From NCBI GenBank assembly GCA_964623265.1, contig CAZUTK010000022.1, forward strand, positions 1 through 38,775: a stretch of 38,775 bases of DNA, in the 5' to 3' direction. A program made the translations under genes and the position numbers. Below the pieces are notes generated by a model. That model was not told where the DNA came from. It made no database searches and was given only the letters and a program-made list of their open reading frames with translations. Shown here in pieces: positions 16,202-24,682 of this stretch. This DNA is from CAZUTK01 sp964623265. Lineage in GTDB: Bacteria > Electryoneota > B3-LCP. Every line of letters starts with the position of its first letter. Position 1 is the first letter of the stretch.

Positions 16202-18037
16202 TTACAGCACACCCTTTTCCAAACCCCAACGGCGGAATTCATTCAGCAAAAGGATCAGGGCTTCCGTGCGCAGCAGCTTTCCCTGTCCTTTTTCGATATC
16301 CGATGCGAGGTCTTCCAGCGTCAGCGGTCCTTTCCCTGCAAAGCGTTTCATGATCTGACACAATTCGCTGTCAGGATCCGACTGTCGGATGATTTCTTCC
16401 GCGGAAGGCAAACCGCCGGCGCGCGGCGTCCAATCCGCGCGCGATCCGGCGATCGTTCCCAGCATTTCCAGTGCCCGCCTCTGATAGGTGTGTTCCCGCA
16501 ACACCCGCCGTCGCGCCGACGAGGCGATTTCCCGTCTTTCTTCCGGATGCGCTAGATAGTATGCAACTTTATCCCGCATCCCCTGCAGATTCCGAAAGGA
16601 CACGATTTCCTGATCCAGAGTGAAACACTCGCTCAGGTAGGCTCGTTCATCCACCAGCTGGAAGGCGCCGCAGGCGGCAATTTCGAAGGTCCTCGGATTC
16701 AGGTAATCACCGAAGGGATTGACGGCATCGTGATAGGTCGAAGAATGCAGATTGATGTTGATTTTGCTGGCATTGAAGACGCGGACGGAATCCTTTGTGG
16801 AGATCCGCGAGCCGTTGCGCTGCAGCACCAGAGCCAGCGAACCCGAATTATCCCAATCATTCCCCCAGAGCTTGAAATTGAAATCGAGGAGACTCAGGAA
16901 CGCGTTTCTGCGGTTATGATACCCGGCGCCGACGTGCGAAACATCGCTGCCGAATTCCGCGATTTCCTGTTCGGTCAGTTGCAGCGGCTGGTGGATGACG
17001 GGATCTGCAGCCAGAGGAAGATAATGCGGATTCGAACAGCCCGCAGATTTCAACTGATTGAGGAACTCGCCTTTTTGAATGACGAAGTAATGATCGAAGA
17101 GCGGGGCAAAAGTGCGCCAGTAGGGAAACAGTTCGCCGTCTTCGACGAACCAGAAAGCGGTCGCAATTTGCGCCTCTTTTAATTCCTTGAGCACATCTGC
17201 GGTGAAGGGAGCTTGCGCCAATCCAACCACAAGGTCGGCGTTGATTTCCAGAGCGCGCGCCGTGATGGATTCCGCCAGAAGCGACGTTAAAAGCCCGCGC
17301 AGCTGCGCCTGATGTTTTTTGTGCGAAGTGAGCGCCTCCAGGTGTTGAAGTCCGGGATAAAAGACCGAATTTTCCAGAACTTCGCAACGGTGCCCCAGCG
17401 AGAGAAACGCGCGGTGAAGATATTGCGTTATCGGCAATGACCCGCCATATAGGGGCGAGACGATCAGGATCTTAAATCCGCCCGTCGCCGCATGTTTCTG
17501 CACCTGAAGGATGCCGGACAAGGTCCGGTAGAACTCCGGCATATCTCTGCAAGAAGCCGGATGTTCGATAAAATCGCAGTTTACATTGGTTTTGCCGCTC
17601 TCGGCGGACAGAGTATTATAAATATCCAGCGCGTTGTCGCCGGTGAGAATCCTCAGATCGGGCGGGAAGAACTCTTCAGCGCAGTGCTCCAGCGCTGCGC
17701 GTAAAAGCGGCGGATTCGGTTCGACGACGATCAACTGCTCCGGATGGATCCTCTTCAAAATTTCTACAACGTGATAACCGAAGCCGAAACCGCCCAGTAC
17801 GTACAAATTTCGGTTGTCTCGATCGAGACGCAGAGCATCCACCCACTTGCGGGCTTCCTGGATGGGATCATAGCTGCTGTGGATGGACCGCTGCTTCAGA
17901 ATCGGGACAGGTAAACCGGATCGGGAAAGGCGTATCTCCAGATCGCGCGGCGCCCTGCATTCGCGCAGCGCGTCAACCAGTTCAGGATTCTTTTTCTCCA
18001 GTCTTTTCAGATTGGTTTCGAACCGATTCGAAGACAT
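16202..18037 (-). CDS. Maf/MptE-like domain plus CgeB-like glycosyltransferase
   Basis: 611 residues. The first 200 resemble the N-terminal part of Maf flagellin-modification proteins (DUF115/MptE-like): YDPIQEARKWV near 56-66, then VLGGFGFGYHVVEIL near 80-94 and IVVEPNPPLLRAALE, a nucleotide-binding-like glycine loop and acidic strand. Residues about 200-600 are a CgeB-type glycosyltransferase: ILIVSPLYGGSLP, VGLAQAPFTADVL, HYLPLAADP, FNASKININLHSS, and NPRTFEIAACGAFQLVDER, the C-terminal donor-site block. The start ATG overlaps the previous stop as TAATG. Maf proteins attach nonulosonic acids to flagellin, but no nonulosonate biosynthesis gene is in view, so the donor is unknown. Confidence 0.78.
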   Translation of the reverse strand: MSSNRFETNLKRLEKKNPELVDALRECRAPRDLEIRLSRSGLPVPILKQRSIHSSYDPIQEARKWVDALRLDRDNRNLYVLGGFGFGYHVVEILKRIHPEQLIVVEPNPPLLRAALEHCAEEFFPPDLRILTGDNALDIYNTLSAESGKTNVNCDFIEHPASCRDMPEFYRTLSGILQVQKHAATGGFKILIVSPLYGGSLPITQYLHRAFLSLGHRCEVLENSVFYPGLQHLEALTSHKKHQAQLRGLLTSLLAESITARALEINADLVVGLAQAPFTADVLKELKEAQIATAFWFVEDGELFPYWRTFAPLFDHYFVIQKGEFLNQLKSAGCSNPHYLPLAADPVIHQPLQLTEQEIAEFGSDVSHVGAGYHNRRNAFLSLLDFNFKLWGNDWDNSGSLALVLQRNGSRISTKDSVRVFNASKININLHSSTYHDAVNPFGDYLNPRTFEIAACGAFQLVDERAYLSECFTLDQEIVSFRNLQGMRDKVAYYLAHPEERREIASSARRRVLREHTYQRRALEMLGTIAGSRADWTPRAGGLPSAEEIIRQSDPDSELCQIMKRFAGKGPLTLEDLASDIEKGQGKLLRTEALILLLNEFRRWGLEKGVL

Positions 18038-19884
18038 TACCTTCCCTTCTGTTCCATCGGTGGAGGATTCTTTGCCTTGTCCCTTAAGGCTTCAAGCCGT
18101 TGCAAAGCGCGGAGTTCGAGCCGTTTCGCAGAAATTCCGGCGATTTCTCTGGATTTCCTGCTGTATTTCCAGACGGCATCCAGCAAACGGTTCCATTCCG
18201 ATTCTGTGAGCTTCAATTTTTCCACTCGCTCCCATTTATCCGCCTCCATCGCTGAAATCAAATAGCGGAAGATATGCTTGAAGGCTTCGCGGCGGCGGTA
18301 ATTTTTCAACATCAATTCCGCGCAACGAAATCGCAATTCTACGTCATCCGGCTGCACCACGATTGCGCGCAAAACCAACAGCAGCGCTCTGTCGGAACAG
18401 CTATGGCTCTCCAGAAGGTCGGCGCAACGGATCAACGCTGGAGTAAACGTCGGATCCAGCGCGACAGCGCGCTGATAGGCATCAAAGGCGTTCCAGCAGC
18501 AGGGATGCCGATTTGACCGCTCGATTCCGGCTTCGAAAAACCATCCCATTTTCTCGAGGATTTCGCCGATTGCGAAGAAATCCTCCGCATCCAATTCCCC
18601 GCCGAGAATATGCCTGGCGAAGCCGTCGCTGATGCCGACACGCAGATGCTGACAGATCCGCCGGAGTTCGAGCAAGGCGCGTTTGCGGTCATCCAAGTCG
18701 TAGCAACACCAGAAGAGCGCCCATACCGACCGCAAATGCGCTGGATCCAGAGTCAGCGCGCGCTGCAGAGAATTCAGCGCATCCCGAGGGCGCTGTTCAT
18801 CCAACGCGTGCGCCGCCAGCTCGAAATGCAACTGCGCGGATTCCCGCCCCGCAACCGCTTCCGAGTAGAGCAAATCCGCTCCACGCGTGGCGAGCGACGC
18901 ACCGTACTGTTTGCGCCAGCGTGACGACAACGCAATGAATGCTTTACTCAAATGGTAAAGCTTCCTCGGATAGGGCGCTCTGCGTTCGTGTTCCTGCACC
19001 AGCCGTAAAGCGGCATCCAGGAGAATTCGAGTGCGTTTCTCAACGGTGTGCTCTGCGTGCACTGCGTTCATCCCGGTTGCGGCGATGCTCCGACGCTGTT
19101 CGTCTTGATCCAGGAGAAATTCTATCTGCCGGAGAAAGCCGTCCGGACGTAATACTACAAGATGAACGCCGTCGCGGAAAAAGCTGCGCCAACAGCCGGA
19201 ACCCTCTTCGATCAACACGCACGCGTCAGAACTCATCGCTTCGAAGAGACTCCGAGACAAGCCGATCGGAAAACCATCGTTCAACACCAGTTTCGAACGG
19301 TTATAAATTTCAGCAACGTCTGCCGGACGCAATCTCGATTTCGAGCCGTCGAATACGGCGATCGAAAAACGGCGTTTGATCTCTTCCAACAGCCAGGAGC
19401 GTTTCGGATATAGGACCGAATTCAAAGAGCCGACGAAAGAAATGTCGAGATCCTTTTCCAGAGATAATTTTCGAAATACGCTCGGATCCGAAGCCGGGGG
19501 CAGCCAGATGACGCGTTCGCCGCTCAGTTCCGATATGGACTGCAACCGTTCCACGGATTCTCTCTGATCCAGAAACACCAAATCGAAAGCCCGCGCGTAA
19601 TCAAACTGCCAGAATTCGTTCAGAATTGAATTCAAGCCATAAAAAATCAGCGGTTTGGGTGCGGCTTCCAAGCCCGTGAAGATGCAGCGGTCGTGAACCG
19701 AATCGGAATAAATGATCAGATCCGGTTCAAAGGGGCACGTTGCGAGCACAGTCGCGAGTTCGATCACCCCGCTCGATTCCAAGCGGAAGTCCGCCGTCTT
19801 CGCGGCACCCGCGAAAAAGACTCTATGCCCCGATCCGCGCAGGCTCGACAGAAAATAAGCGTCGTTCAGCAGCAGGATTTTCAT
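18037..19884 (-). CDS. CgeB-like glycosyltransferase with C-terminal TPR repeats
   Basis: About 615 residues. N-terminal 300: CgeB-type glycosyltransferase (MKILLLNDAYFL start, LIFYGLNSILNEFW, IWLPPASDPSVFRK, DISFVGSLNS, YNRSKLVLNDGFPIGLSRSLFEA, DGVHLVVLRP). Residues about 330-560: TPR-like helical repeats, for example LNSLQRALTLDPAHLRSVWA and FDAYQRAVALDPTFTPALIR. A basic tail ends PPPMEQKGR. TPRs in a glycosyltransferase suggest binding of a protein acceptor, as in bacterial HMW1C-type and eukaryotic OGT enzymes. I choose the ATG at 19884 (GGAA about 7 nt upstream); a weaker ATG lies at 19905. It overlaps the upstream GT9 gene by 62 nt. Confidence 0.78.
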   Translation of the reverse strand: MKILLLNDAYFLSSLRGSGHRVFFAGAAKTADFRLESSGVIELATVLATCPFEPDLIIYSDSVHDRCIFTGLEAAPKPLIFYGLNSILNEFWQFDYARAFDLVFLDQRESVERLQSISELSGERVIWLPPASDPSVFRKLSLEKDLDISFVGSLNSVLYPKRSWLLEEIKRRFSIAVFDGSKSRLRPADVAEIYNRSKLVLNDGFPIGLSRSLFEAMSSDACVLIEEGSGCWRSFFRDGVHLVVLRPDGFLRQIEFLLDQDEQRRSIAATGMNAVHAEHTVEKRTRILLDAALRLVQEHERRAPYPRKLYHLSKAFIALSSRWRKQYGASLATRGADLLYSEAVAGRESAQLHFELAAHALDEQRPRDALNSLQRALTLDPAHLRSVWALFWCCYDLDDRKRALLELRRICQHLRVGISDGFARHILGGELDAEDFFAIGEILEKMGWFFEAGIERSNRHPCCWNAFDAYQRAVALDPTFTPALIRCADLLESHSCSDRALLLVLRAIVVQPDDVELRFRCAELMLKNYRRREAFKHIFRYLISAMEADKWERVEKLKLTESEWNRLLDAVWKYSRKSREIAGISAKRLELRALQRLEALRDKAKNPPPMEQKGR

Positions 19885-21292
19885 ACGCAGTTCCGGCAGC
19901 CTCATCGAAATTCAAGCACGCGAGCGCTTCTTGCTTGGCTCGCTCAACCTCACTGACCATAACGGAGCGCGGAAACGACATAGAGATCGCCTCGGCTTTC
20001 CACGTTTGCCGCAGCAAAGCGACCGCGCGATTCAGATCTCTCCGCATCTCCGGCGGAGATCCTCGAAAGATCCCCCGGGCATAAACGGCGAAAGCTTCCG
20101 CTGCTTCTTCTTCGTAGGTAACGCCTGCAGGCGATTCGTACAGATTCCAGCCGTCCCGCAGAACGGAACGATAAATCCTCAGATCCTTGGGAGGTCGGTT
20201 CCATGCGGCCTTTTCGTCTCCCGCTAAAGGGACCAGAAAGGCGGCGATTTCTCCGTCATTCTGATAGGCATTCCGGCAGATACGGCCGCACTGTTCCGCT
20301 CTTTTCGGAGGACAGGGATATTCCGGGCAATCCGGGGCGAGCACGAGGTGTCCTTCTCCATAAGGACCTGTATCGTGAAACCCCGCTTCTGCGAAATAGA
20401 ACCCGATCACCTTTGTCCCCATGGCAGCCGCCCAGTGCAGCGGACCTGTATCCACTCCGATCACAAATTCAAGATCTTTCAGGATGGCGATCCACTCTTC
20501 CGGCGAACAGCGACCGATTAAGTTCAATATATCCAAAGTCGAACTCGGAAAAGCGCGCAGGAATTTTTCACCCAGCGCTTCTTCGCCCGGTCCTCCGATC
20601 CAGACCAGAGCCGGGCGGATGTTTTCGGGGATGCCGTTCCAGATCCGTGCGAAAACTTCCGGCTCCAAACGGCGGGATTTCGCCCCCGAACCTAAGATCA
20701 TCCCCCAAATACGGCGGGATTTCCGCCGTTTCCATTCTTCCCAGACAGGATGTGCAAACCGCGTGCCCGTATGACACCCGAAGGGGAGAATCCCTTCCAG
20801 TTCATCACCATCCTCTGTCATAGAAGCCCAAATATCCGCCAGATGAATCCGGTTGGTCCGCCGATTGCCTGCGATCATGCGGATGTAGGAGCGCACCAGA
20901 ATCAAGCGTTGCGTCAACCAGCGGCCGGGATGTTCGTAGCAGGCCCAACCTAACAGCGCATCGAAGGCGGGATGATCATTCAGCGCGATGACAGGGGATA
21001 GATCATCCGGTATCGGCGCTCGCAAGCCTCCGTCGCAATCCTTCAACGAACGCAGGAAGAGTCCGACCGGCGTCAGGCACAGCCTTCGCCATTCGCGTGA
21101 ATCCAGAGTAGATACTTCCGCAACGTCGGGAATTGCTTTCGCCCAGGGCTCCACGGAACGGTCACACCAGAGCCGCAGCCGATACCGCCGCGAGAGTCTT
21201 TTTATCAAAGGGAGAGTTTGGGCGACATCTCCCATCCGCGCGAATTGACAGATCACCGCGGTCGGCGGGTCAAGTTTACGGACTGCTTCCAT
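19823..21292 (-). CDS. GT9-family (heptosyltransferase-like) glycosyltransferase
   Basis: 489 residues. Residues 1-345 carry the GT9 fold: CQFARMGDVAQTLPLI at the start, LILGSGAKSRRLEPE at the start of the donor half, and GVDTGPLHWAAAMGTKVIGF, the GT9 donor-site motif. A cysteine set Cys322, 327, 335, 339 follows TGPYGEGHLV, as in the first module of the GT9-CgeB fusion. The last 110 residues (from about EAFAVYARGIF) are helical and unassigned. Cytoplasmic. It follows flgL by 28 nt and its 3' end overlaps the next gene by 62 nt. ADP-heptose is the usual donor for GT9, so heptose is a reasonable guess. An LPS role cannot be excluded, but the position between flgL and fliC favours flagellin. 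Confidence 0.78.
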   Translation of the reverse strand: MEAVRKLDPPTAVICQFARMGDVAQTLPLIKRLSRRYRLRLWCDRSVEPWAKAIPDVAEVSTLDSREWRRLCLTPVGLFLRSLKDCDGGLRAPIPDDLSPVIALNDHPAFDALLGWACYEHPGRWLTQRLILVRSYIRMIAGNRRTNRIHLADIWASMTEDGDELEGILPFGCHTGTRFAHPVWEEWKRRKSRRIWGMILGSGAKSRRLEPEVFARIWNGIPENIRPALVWIGGPGEEALGEKFLRAFPSSTLDILNLIGRCSPEEWIAILKDLEFVIGVDTGPLHWAAAMGTKVIGFYFAEAGFHDTGPYGEGHLVLAPDCPEYPCPPKRAEQCGRICRNAYQNDGEIAAFLVPLAGDEKAAWNRPPKDLRIYRSVLRDGWNLYESPAGVTYEEEAAEAFAVYARGIFRGSPPEMRRDLNRAVALLRQTWKAEAISMSFPRSVMVSEVERAKQEALACLNFDEAAGTAYENPAAERRLFSVEPARIGA

Positions 21293-21320
21293 AGAGCATC
21301 AACGCTGTGATTGGGCGGCG

Positions 21321-22244
21321 TCAAATGAAGTTCGCAAGACTGGGTTGGATGATCATCGCGCCGACGTTCAATGCTGCCTGATATGCGTTCTGCTCCAGCG
21401 TCATCTGGGTCATTACTTCTACTAAATCCGCGTCCTCCTCCCGCGATAACTGATCCGTCAGGTTGGTCTTCTGGAGCAAAAGGACATCCTGTAAGGAAGT
21501 CAGGCGGTTCACCTGGCTGCCCACCAAAGACGTAAAATCCGAGATGTTCGCCAGCGCCTCATCAATGGGATCCAGACTCTGCCCCACCAGCTCGGGATCT
21601 CCCGCCGCCAGTGCGTCTCTTAGGCTGATCAGAATCTGGAAAATATCTTGATCGGCTCCTGCGCCGTTCGGCTGGAAGAGATCCGTTCCGGAGATATTGA
21701 TCTGCATCGTCTCATTGCCGATCTGCCGTAAAATTTGACCTGAGACACCATCCGGGTTAGGGGTGATCGCCGTAATCCATCCGGTGGCTGGATCTCGCGT
21801 GACTTCGAAAGCGGAGGATTTCGTGTTGGTCCCACCGAACAGGCTCTTCCCCATATAATCCGTATTCGCGAGTGAAAACAAATTTTCCAAGTAGCCGTTC
21901 ACGTTTTCCGCCAGCGCCATCAAGTCTTCCGGCGTCAACGATGCGTTCCCGCCTTCGACCGCATCCGCGCGGGCTTGAATCATCAAGTCGTTCATCTGCT
22001 GGAGCACGGACTCCGTGGCGGTGAGCCAGCCGACGGCGTTGGAAGCGTTCTCCTGAAACTGTTCATTCTGCCGAATGCGGTTGCGCAGTTCGAGAATCAG
22101 ACCCGCCGCCACCGGATCGTCCGATGCCATAAGGACTCGCTTGCCCGTGGTCAACTGATTCTGAAGTCCGGAGAGATTTCGCATCCGCTCATTCAGCGCC
22201 TGAATGAGATTGGAGACCATAAGACTGTTGGTTATGCGCTGCAT
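21321..22244 (-). CDS. flgL: Flagellar hook-filament junction protein FlgL (HAP3)
   Basis: 307 residues, typical FlgL length. The N-terminus MQRITNSLMVSNLIQALNERM, then QLTTGKRVLMASDDPVAAGLI, are the flagellin-family D0/D1 helices of HAP3. The C-terminus LVEVMTQMTLEQNAYQAALN is the matching helix, ending LANFI. The middle (SLFGGTNTKSSAF) is typical for FlgL. It joins FlgK to the filament outside the cell. It lies 46 nt after the receiver-domain gene and 28 nt before the first glycosyltransferase; its ribosome site is weak (GGGTGAT). Confidence 0.94.
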   Translation of the reverse strand: MQRITNSLMVSNLIQALNERMRNLSGLQNQLTTGKRVLMASDDPVAAGLILELRNRIRQNEQFQENASNAVGWLTATESVLQQMNDLMIQARADAVEGGNASLTPEDLMALAENVNGYLENLFSLANTDYMGKSLFGGTNTKSSAFEVTRDPATGWITAITPNPDGVSGQILRQIGNETMQINISGTDLFQPNGAGADQDIFQILISLRDALAAGDPELVGQSLDPIDEALANISDFTSLVGSQVNRLTSLQDVLLLQKTNLTDQLSREEDADLVEVMTQMTLEQNAYQAALNVGAMIIQPSLANFI

Positions 22245-22290
22245 CGTATCACCCGTTTCATTGATCGCAATTTATGGTATGGTTCCGGCG

Positions 22291-22677
22291 TCATCTCGTC
22301 AGATTTTGCACTAATCCTTGAAGCTCGCTCATTTTGAAGGGTTTCAGGATCAGGGAATCCACAACCTTATGTTTCACCATAGACAAGACATCTTCGCCTG
22401 CATGAGCGGTCATCATCGCCATCGGCAGGTGCGGAAAGCGTTTCTTGATCCAGCGCGCTAAAGAGATACCGTTCATGCCGCGCATATCCACATCGGAAAT
22501 CACCAGATCTACGGGAGTTTTTGAAATGAGTTCCAGAGCTTCTTCTCCGCTGGAGACCCCCTGAACTCGATAACCCAGATCCGAGATCATCTCGGCGACG
22601 ATATCGAGGACGTCGTTCTCATCGTCCACCACGAGCACGGTTTTTTCCGCATTTTGAGTCCTGTTTTTCTCGTTCAT
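22291..22677 (-). CDS. CheY-like single-domain response regulator
   Basis: 128 residues forming only a receiver domain. VLVVDDENDV gives the acidic pair Asp18-Asp19, VISDVDM gives the phosphoacceptor Asp62, MMTAHAG gives Thr90, and LKPF gives Lys112, so all catalytic residues are present. No output domain. It lies between flgK (50 nt) and flgL (46 nt), an unusual place for a receiver. It may act at the flagellar switch like CheY, or as a checkpoint on assembly or gene expression. No cognate kinase is in the window. The ATG has no good Shine-Dalgarno within 8 nt. Confidence 0.9.
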   Translation of the reverse strand: MNEKNRTQNAEKTVLVVDDENDVLDIVAEMISDLGYRVQGVSSGEEALELISKTPVDLVISDVDMRGMNGISLARWIKKRFPHLPMAMMTAHAGEDVLSMVKHKVVDSLILKPFKMSELQGLVQNLTR

Positions 22678-22727
22678 GGCACGTTCAGTCTCCAGAGGTT
22701 TGCCGATATTCGTTCAGAGTTCAGGGA

Positions 22728-24107
22728 TCAAATCGTCAAGAGCGTCGTCAGCATTTCATCAACTGTTCCGAGGAGTTTCGCCATCGCGGTATAAGCTTGC
22801 TGATAACGCACCATATTCGCCATTTCTTCATCTAAAGAGACGCCCTCGACCGAGGTCTTCCATGTCTCCAATTGCTGCAAGGTGGCTTCACTTTCGCTTA
22901 ATTCCATCTGCGAAACCTGCGTCAATGCGCCCAGATCCGCCGCCAACGCTGCATAATACTGGTTCAACGTCGCGGATCCGTCGCTCATCACCAGCTCGTT
23001 CTGCAGGTTGAAGATCGCCAGAGCGATTTCGCCGCTGCCGGGCGCTCCGTCGGATGACGCTGCGATGTTATCCGCGTCCTGCGCGACTTCCGATGAGAGG
23101 GCGATATTTCCGGCTCCGGTGGTATTGGGATTGAAGAAGTTGATGCCGCTTGCGCCGTTCAGCGTGAAGCCCGTGCTGTGGATGGCATTGACGTTCTGCG
23201 CCAGAGACACTGCAAATTCATCCAGTCCCGAAAGCAGTTCCGGAATCACTTGATCGCGCACCAGCAGCAATCCTGCGACCGATCCGGATTGAAAATTCAC
23301 CGCCGATTGATTGTGCGCCCAGACGACATTGTGGAGTTTTTCCGCGGAACCGGAGACCTCCTGCAGCGCGAGAGTCTGCGCGGAATCGCGATAGACCAGG
23401 ATTTGCCCGCCCAGCCAGATGGTCATCGAGCCGTTCGTCTCATCCTGGACGCTGACGTTCGCGAGGCTGGAGAGCTGATCCACCAACAGATCTCTCTGAT
23501 CCATCAGATCATTGGGAATGACCCCCTGATTCACCTGGTTGACGATGCTCTGATTCAAGGATGCGATCTGCGCGGCGATCTGGTTGATCTGCCCGACCAT
23601 GCCGGAAAGCTGCAGATCGAGCTCGCGGCGCTGCGCCTTGAGATTCTTATCGAGATCGTTGAGGTTATTCGCGAGCTGCAAGCCCTTCTGCTGCAGGGCG
23701 ACGCGCGCCGAGGAATTTTCCGGATCGTTCGCCAGATCGGACCAGCATGCCCAGAATTCATCTAATATGCCGCTAAGCCCATAGCCCGACGTCTCCCCCA
23801 GGATGTTCTCCACCTGGGAAAGCGCCGTATTCTGGAAGTTCAGGAATCCTTTATTCTGCTGTTCATTCAGAACCTGGCGGTCAATGTAGCGGTCCCGCTG
23901 CCTGGTGATCTCCTCGACGTTTACACCCATCCCGATCAAGCCGGCGGGCACCTCGATCGGCTGCATAAACGCAGCCAACTCCGGGCGCTGCCGACTATAA
24001 CCCGTCGTATTCACATTGGCGATGTTGTGTCCTGTGATCATCTGCGCCCATTGCTGCGCCATCAGCGAACGTTTCGCCATTGCAATCGCGTCGAATAAGC
24101 CTGCCAT
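22728..24107 (-). CDS. flgK: Flagellar hook-associated protein FlgK (HAP1)
   Basis: 459 residues. The N-terminus GLFDAIAMAKRSLMAQQ and TGHNIANVNTTGYSRQRPE are the rod/hook-family motif. A long helical DQLSSLANVS region and a beta-rich middle follow. The C-terminus DEEMANMVRYQQAYTAMAKL is the matching D0/D1 helix. It forms the first junction layer on the hook. Length is at the short end for HAP1, implying a small variable domain. It lies 42 nt after flgN, its presumed chaperone gene. Confidence 0.95.
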   Translation of the reverse strand: MAGLFDAIAMAKRSLMAQQWAQMITGHNIANVNTTGYSRQRPELAAFMQPIEVPAGLIGMGVNVEEITRQRDRYIDRQVLNEQQNKGFLNFQNTALSQVENILGETSGYGLSGILDEFWACWSDLANDPENSSARVALQQKGLQLANNLNDLDKNLKAQRRELDLQLSGMVGQINQIAAQIASLNQSIVNQVNQGVIPNDLMDQRDLLVDQLSSLANVSVQDETNGSMTIWLGGQILVYRDSAQTLALQEVSGSAEKLHNVVWAHNQSAVNFQSGSVAGLLLVRDQVIPELLSGLDEFAVSLAQNVNAIHSTGFTLNGASGINFFNPNTTGAGNIALSSEVAQDADNIAASSDGAPGSGEIALAIFNLQNELVMSDGSATLNQYYAALAADLGALTQVSQMELSESEATLQQLETWKTSVEGVSLDEEMANMVRYQQAYTAMAKLLGTVDEMLTTLLTI

Positions 24108-24149
24108 TTCTCGATCCTTCAGATAAGAGCGTCTCTAATTTTCGCGCGA

Positions 24150-24671
24150 TCAGAAGGTCTTGTTCACCATAATGCTCGTGTGGGTCTGTCGCGTCGTTCG
24201 CCCCATGGTGTCGTAAATCTGCGTGATATCCGAGGCATCAATCATCCAGCCAATGCTCGCCTGAATGAAATTCATTGAGCGCTTAATCAGGAGCTCATTG
24301 ACCCGGCTCATCCGGCGGATGCGTTCGACGAGATGCGCGAGGCTCTTCTTCAGTTCCTTCAATTCCGACGACACGTCCCCCAGAGTGATTTCGATCAGAT
24401 TCGTCAGAGTGATTTCATTCTCTTCCATTCCGGTCGAGTCCGCCATCTGCTTGACTTTGGCGATGCGTTCCGCTTCCAGGTCGCGGATGCTCTGCGCCAG
24501 GCTTTCCTGTTCGGACACGGTGCTCTGGAAAAGGTCAATCTGATTCGCGATGAGGAACTGCTTTTGCATTTGCAGCAGATCGAGAAAGCGTTTCAAGACC
24601 TCTTCTTCCTGCCGAATCAACGCGATGAGCTCCGCAATGAGACTGTCCATTTTCGTCTGCGTCTTTTTCAT
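24150..24671 (-). CDS. flgN: FlgN-family flagellar export chaperone
   Basis: About 173 residues, all helix. LIALIRQEEEVLKRFLDLL and QKQFLIANQIDLFQSTVSEQ give the FlgN pattern (a helix opening with Gln-Glu and a second with an LI segment). The C-terminus ends SIMVNKTF. FlgN binds FlgK and FlgL in the cytoplasm and delivers them to the export gate. I place the start at the ATG at 24671 (GAGG 5 nt upstream) rather than the GTG at 24677. It lies 11 nt after flgJ and just before flgK, the usual pairing. Somewhat longer than the enteric protein (about 140). Confidence 0.82.
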   Translation of the reverse strand: MKKTQTKMDSLIAELIALIRQEEEVLKRFLDLLQMQKQFLIANQIDLFQSTVSEQESLAQSIRDLEAERIAKVKQMADSTGMEENEITLTNLIEITLGDVSSELKELKKSLAHLVERIRRMSRVNELLIKRSMNFIQASIGWMIDASDITQIYDTMGRTTRQTHTSIMVNKTF

Positions 24672-24682
24672 AGCCACCTCGA

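Noticed and set aside
13133..21292. LPS core or O-antigen gene cluster as the role of the four glycosyltransferases
   Set aside because: Not excluded, but no Wzx, Wzy, WaaL or nucleotide-sugar genes are present and both flanks are flagellar, so flagellin modification is preferred.
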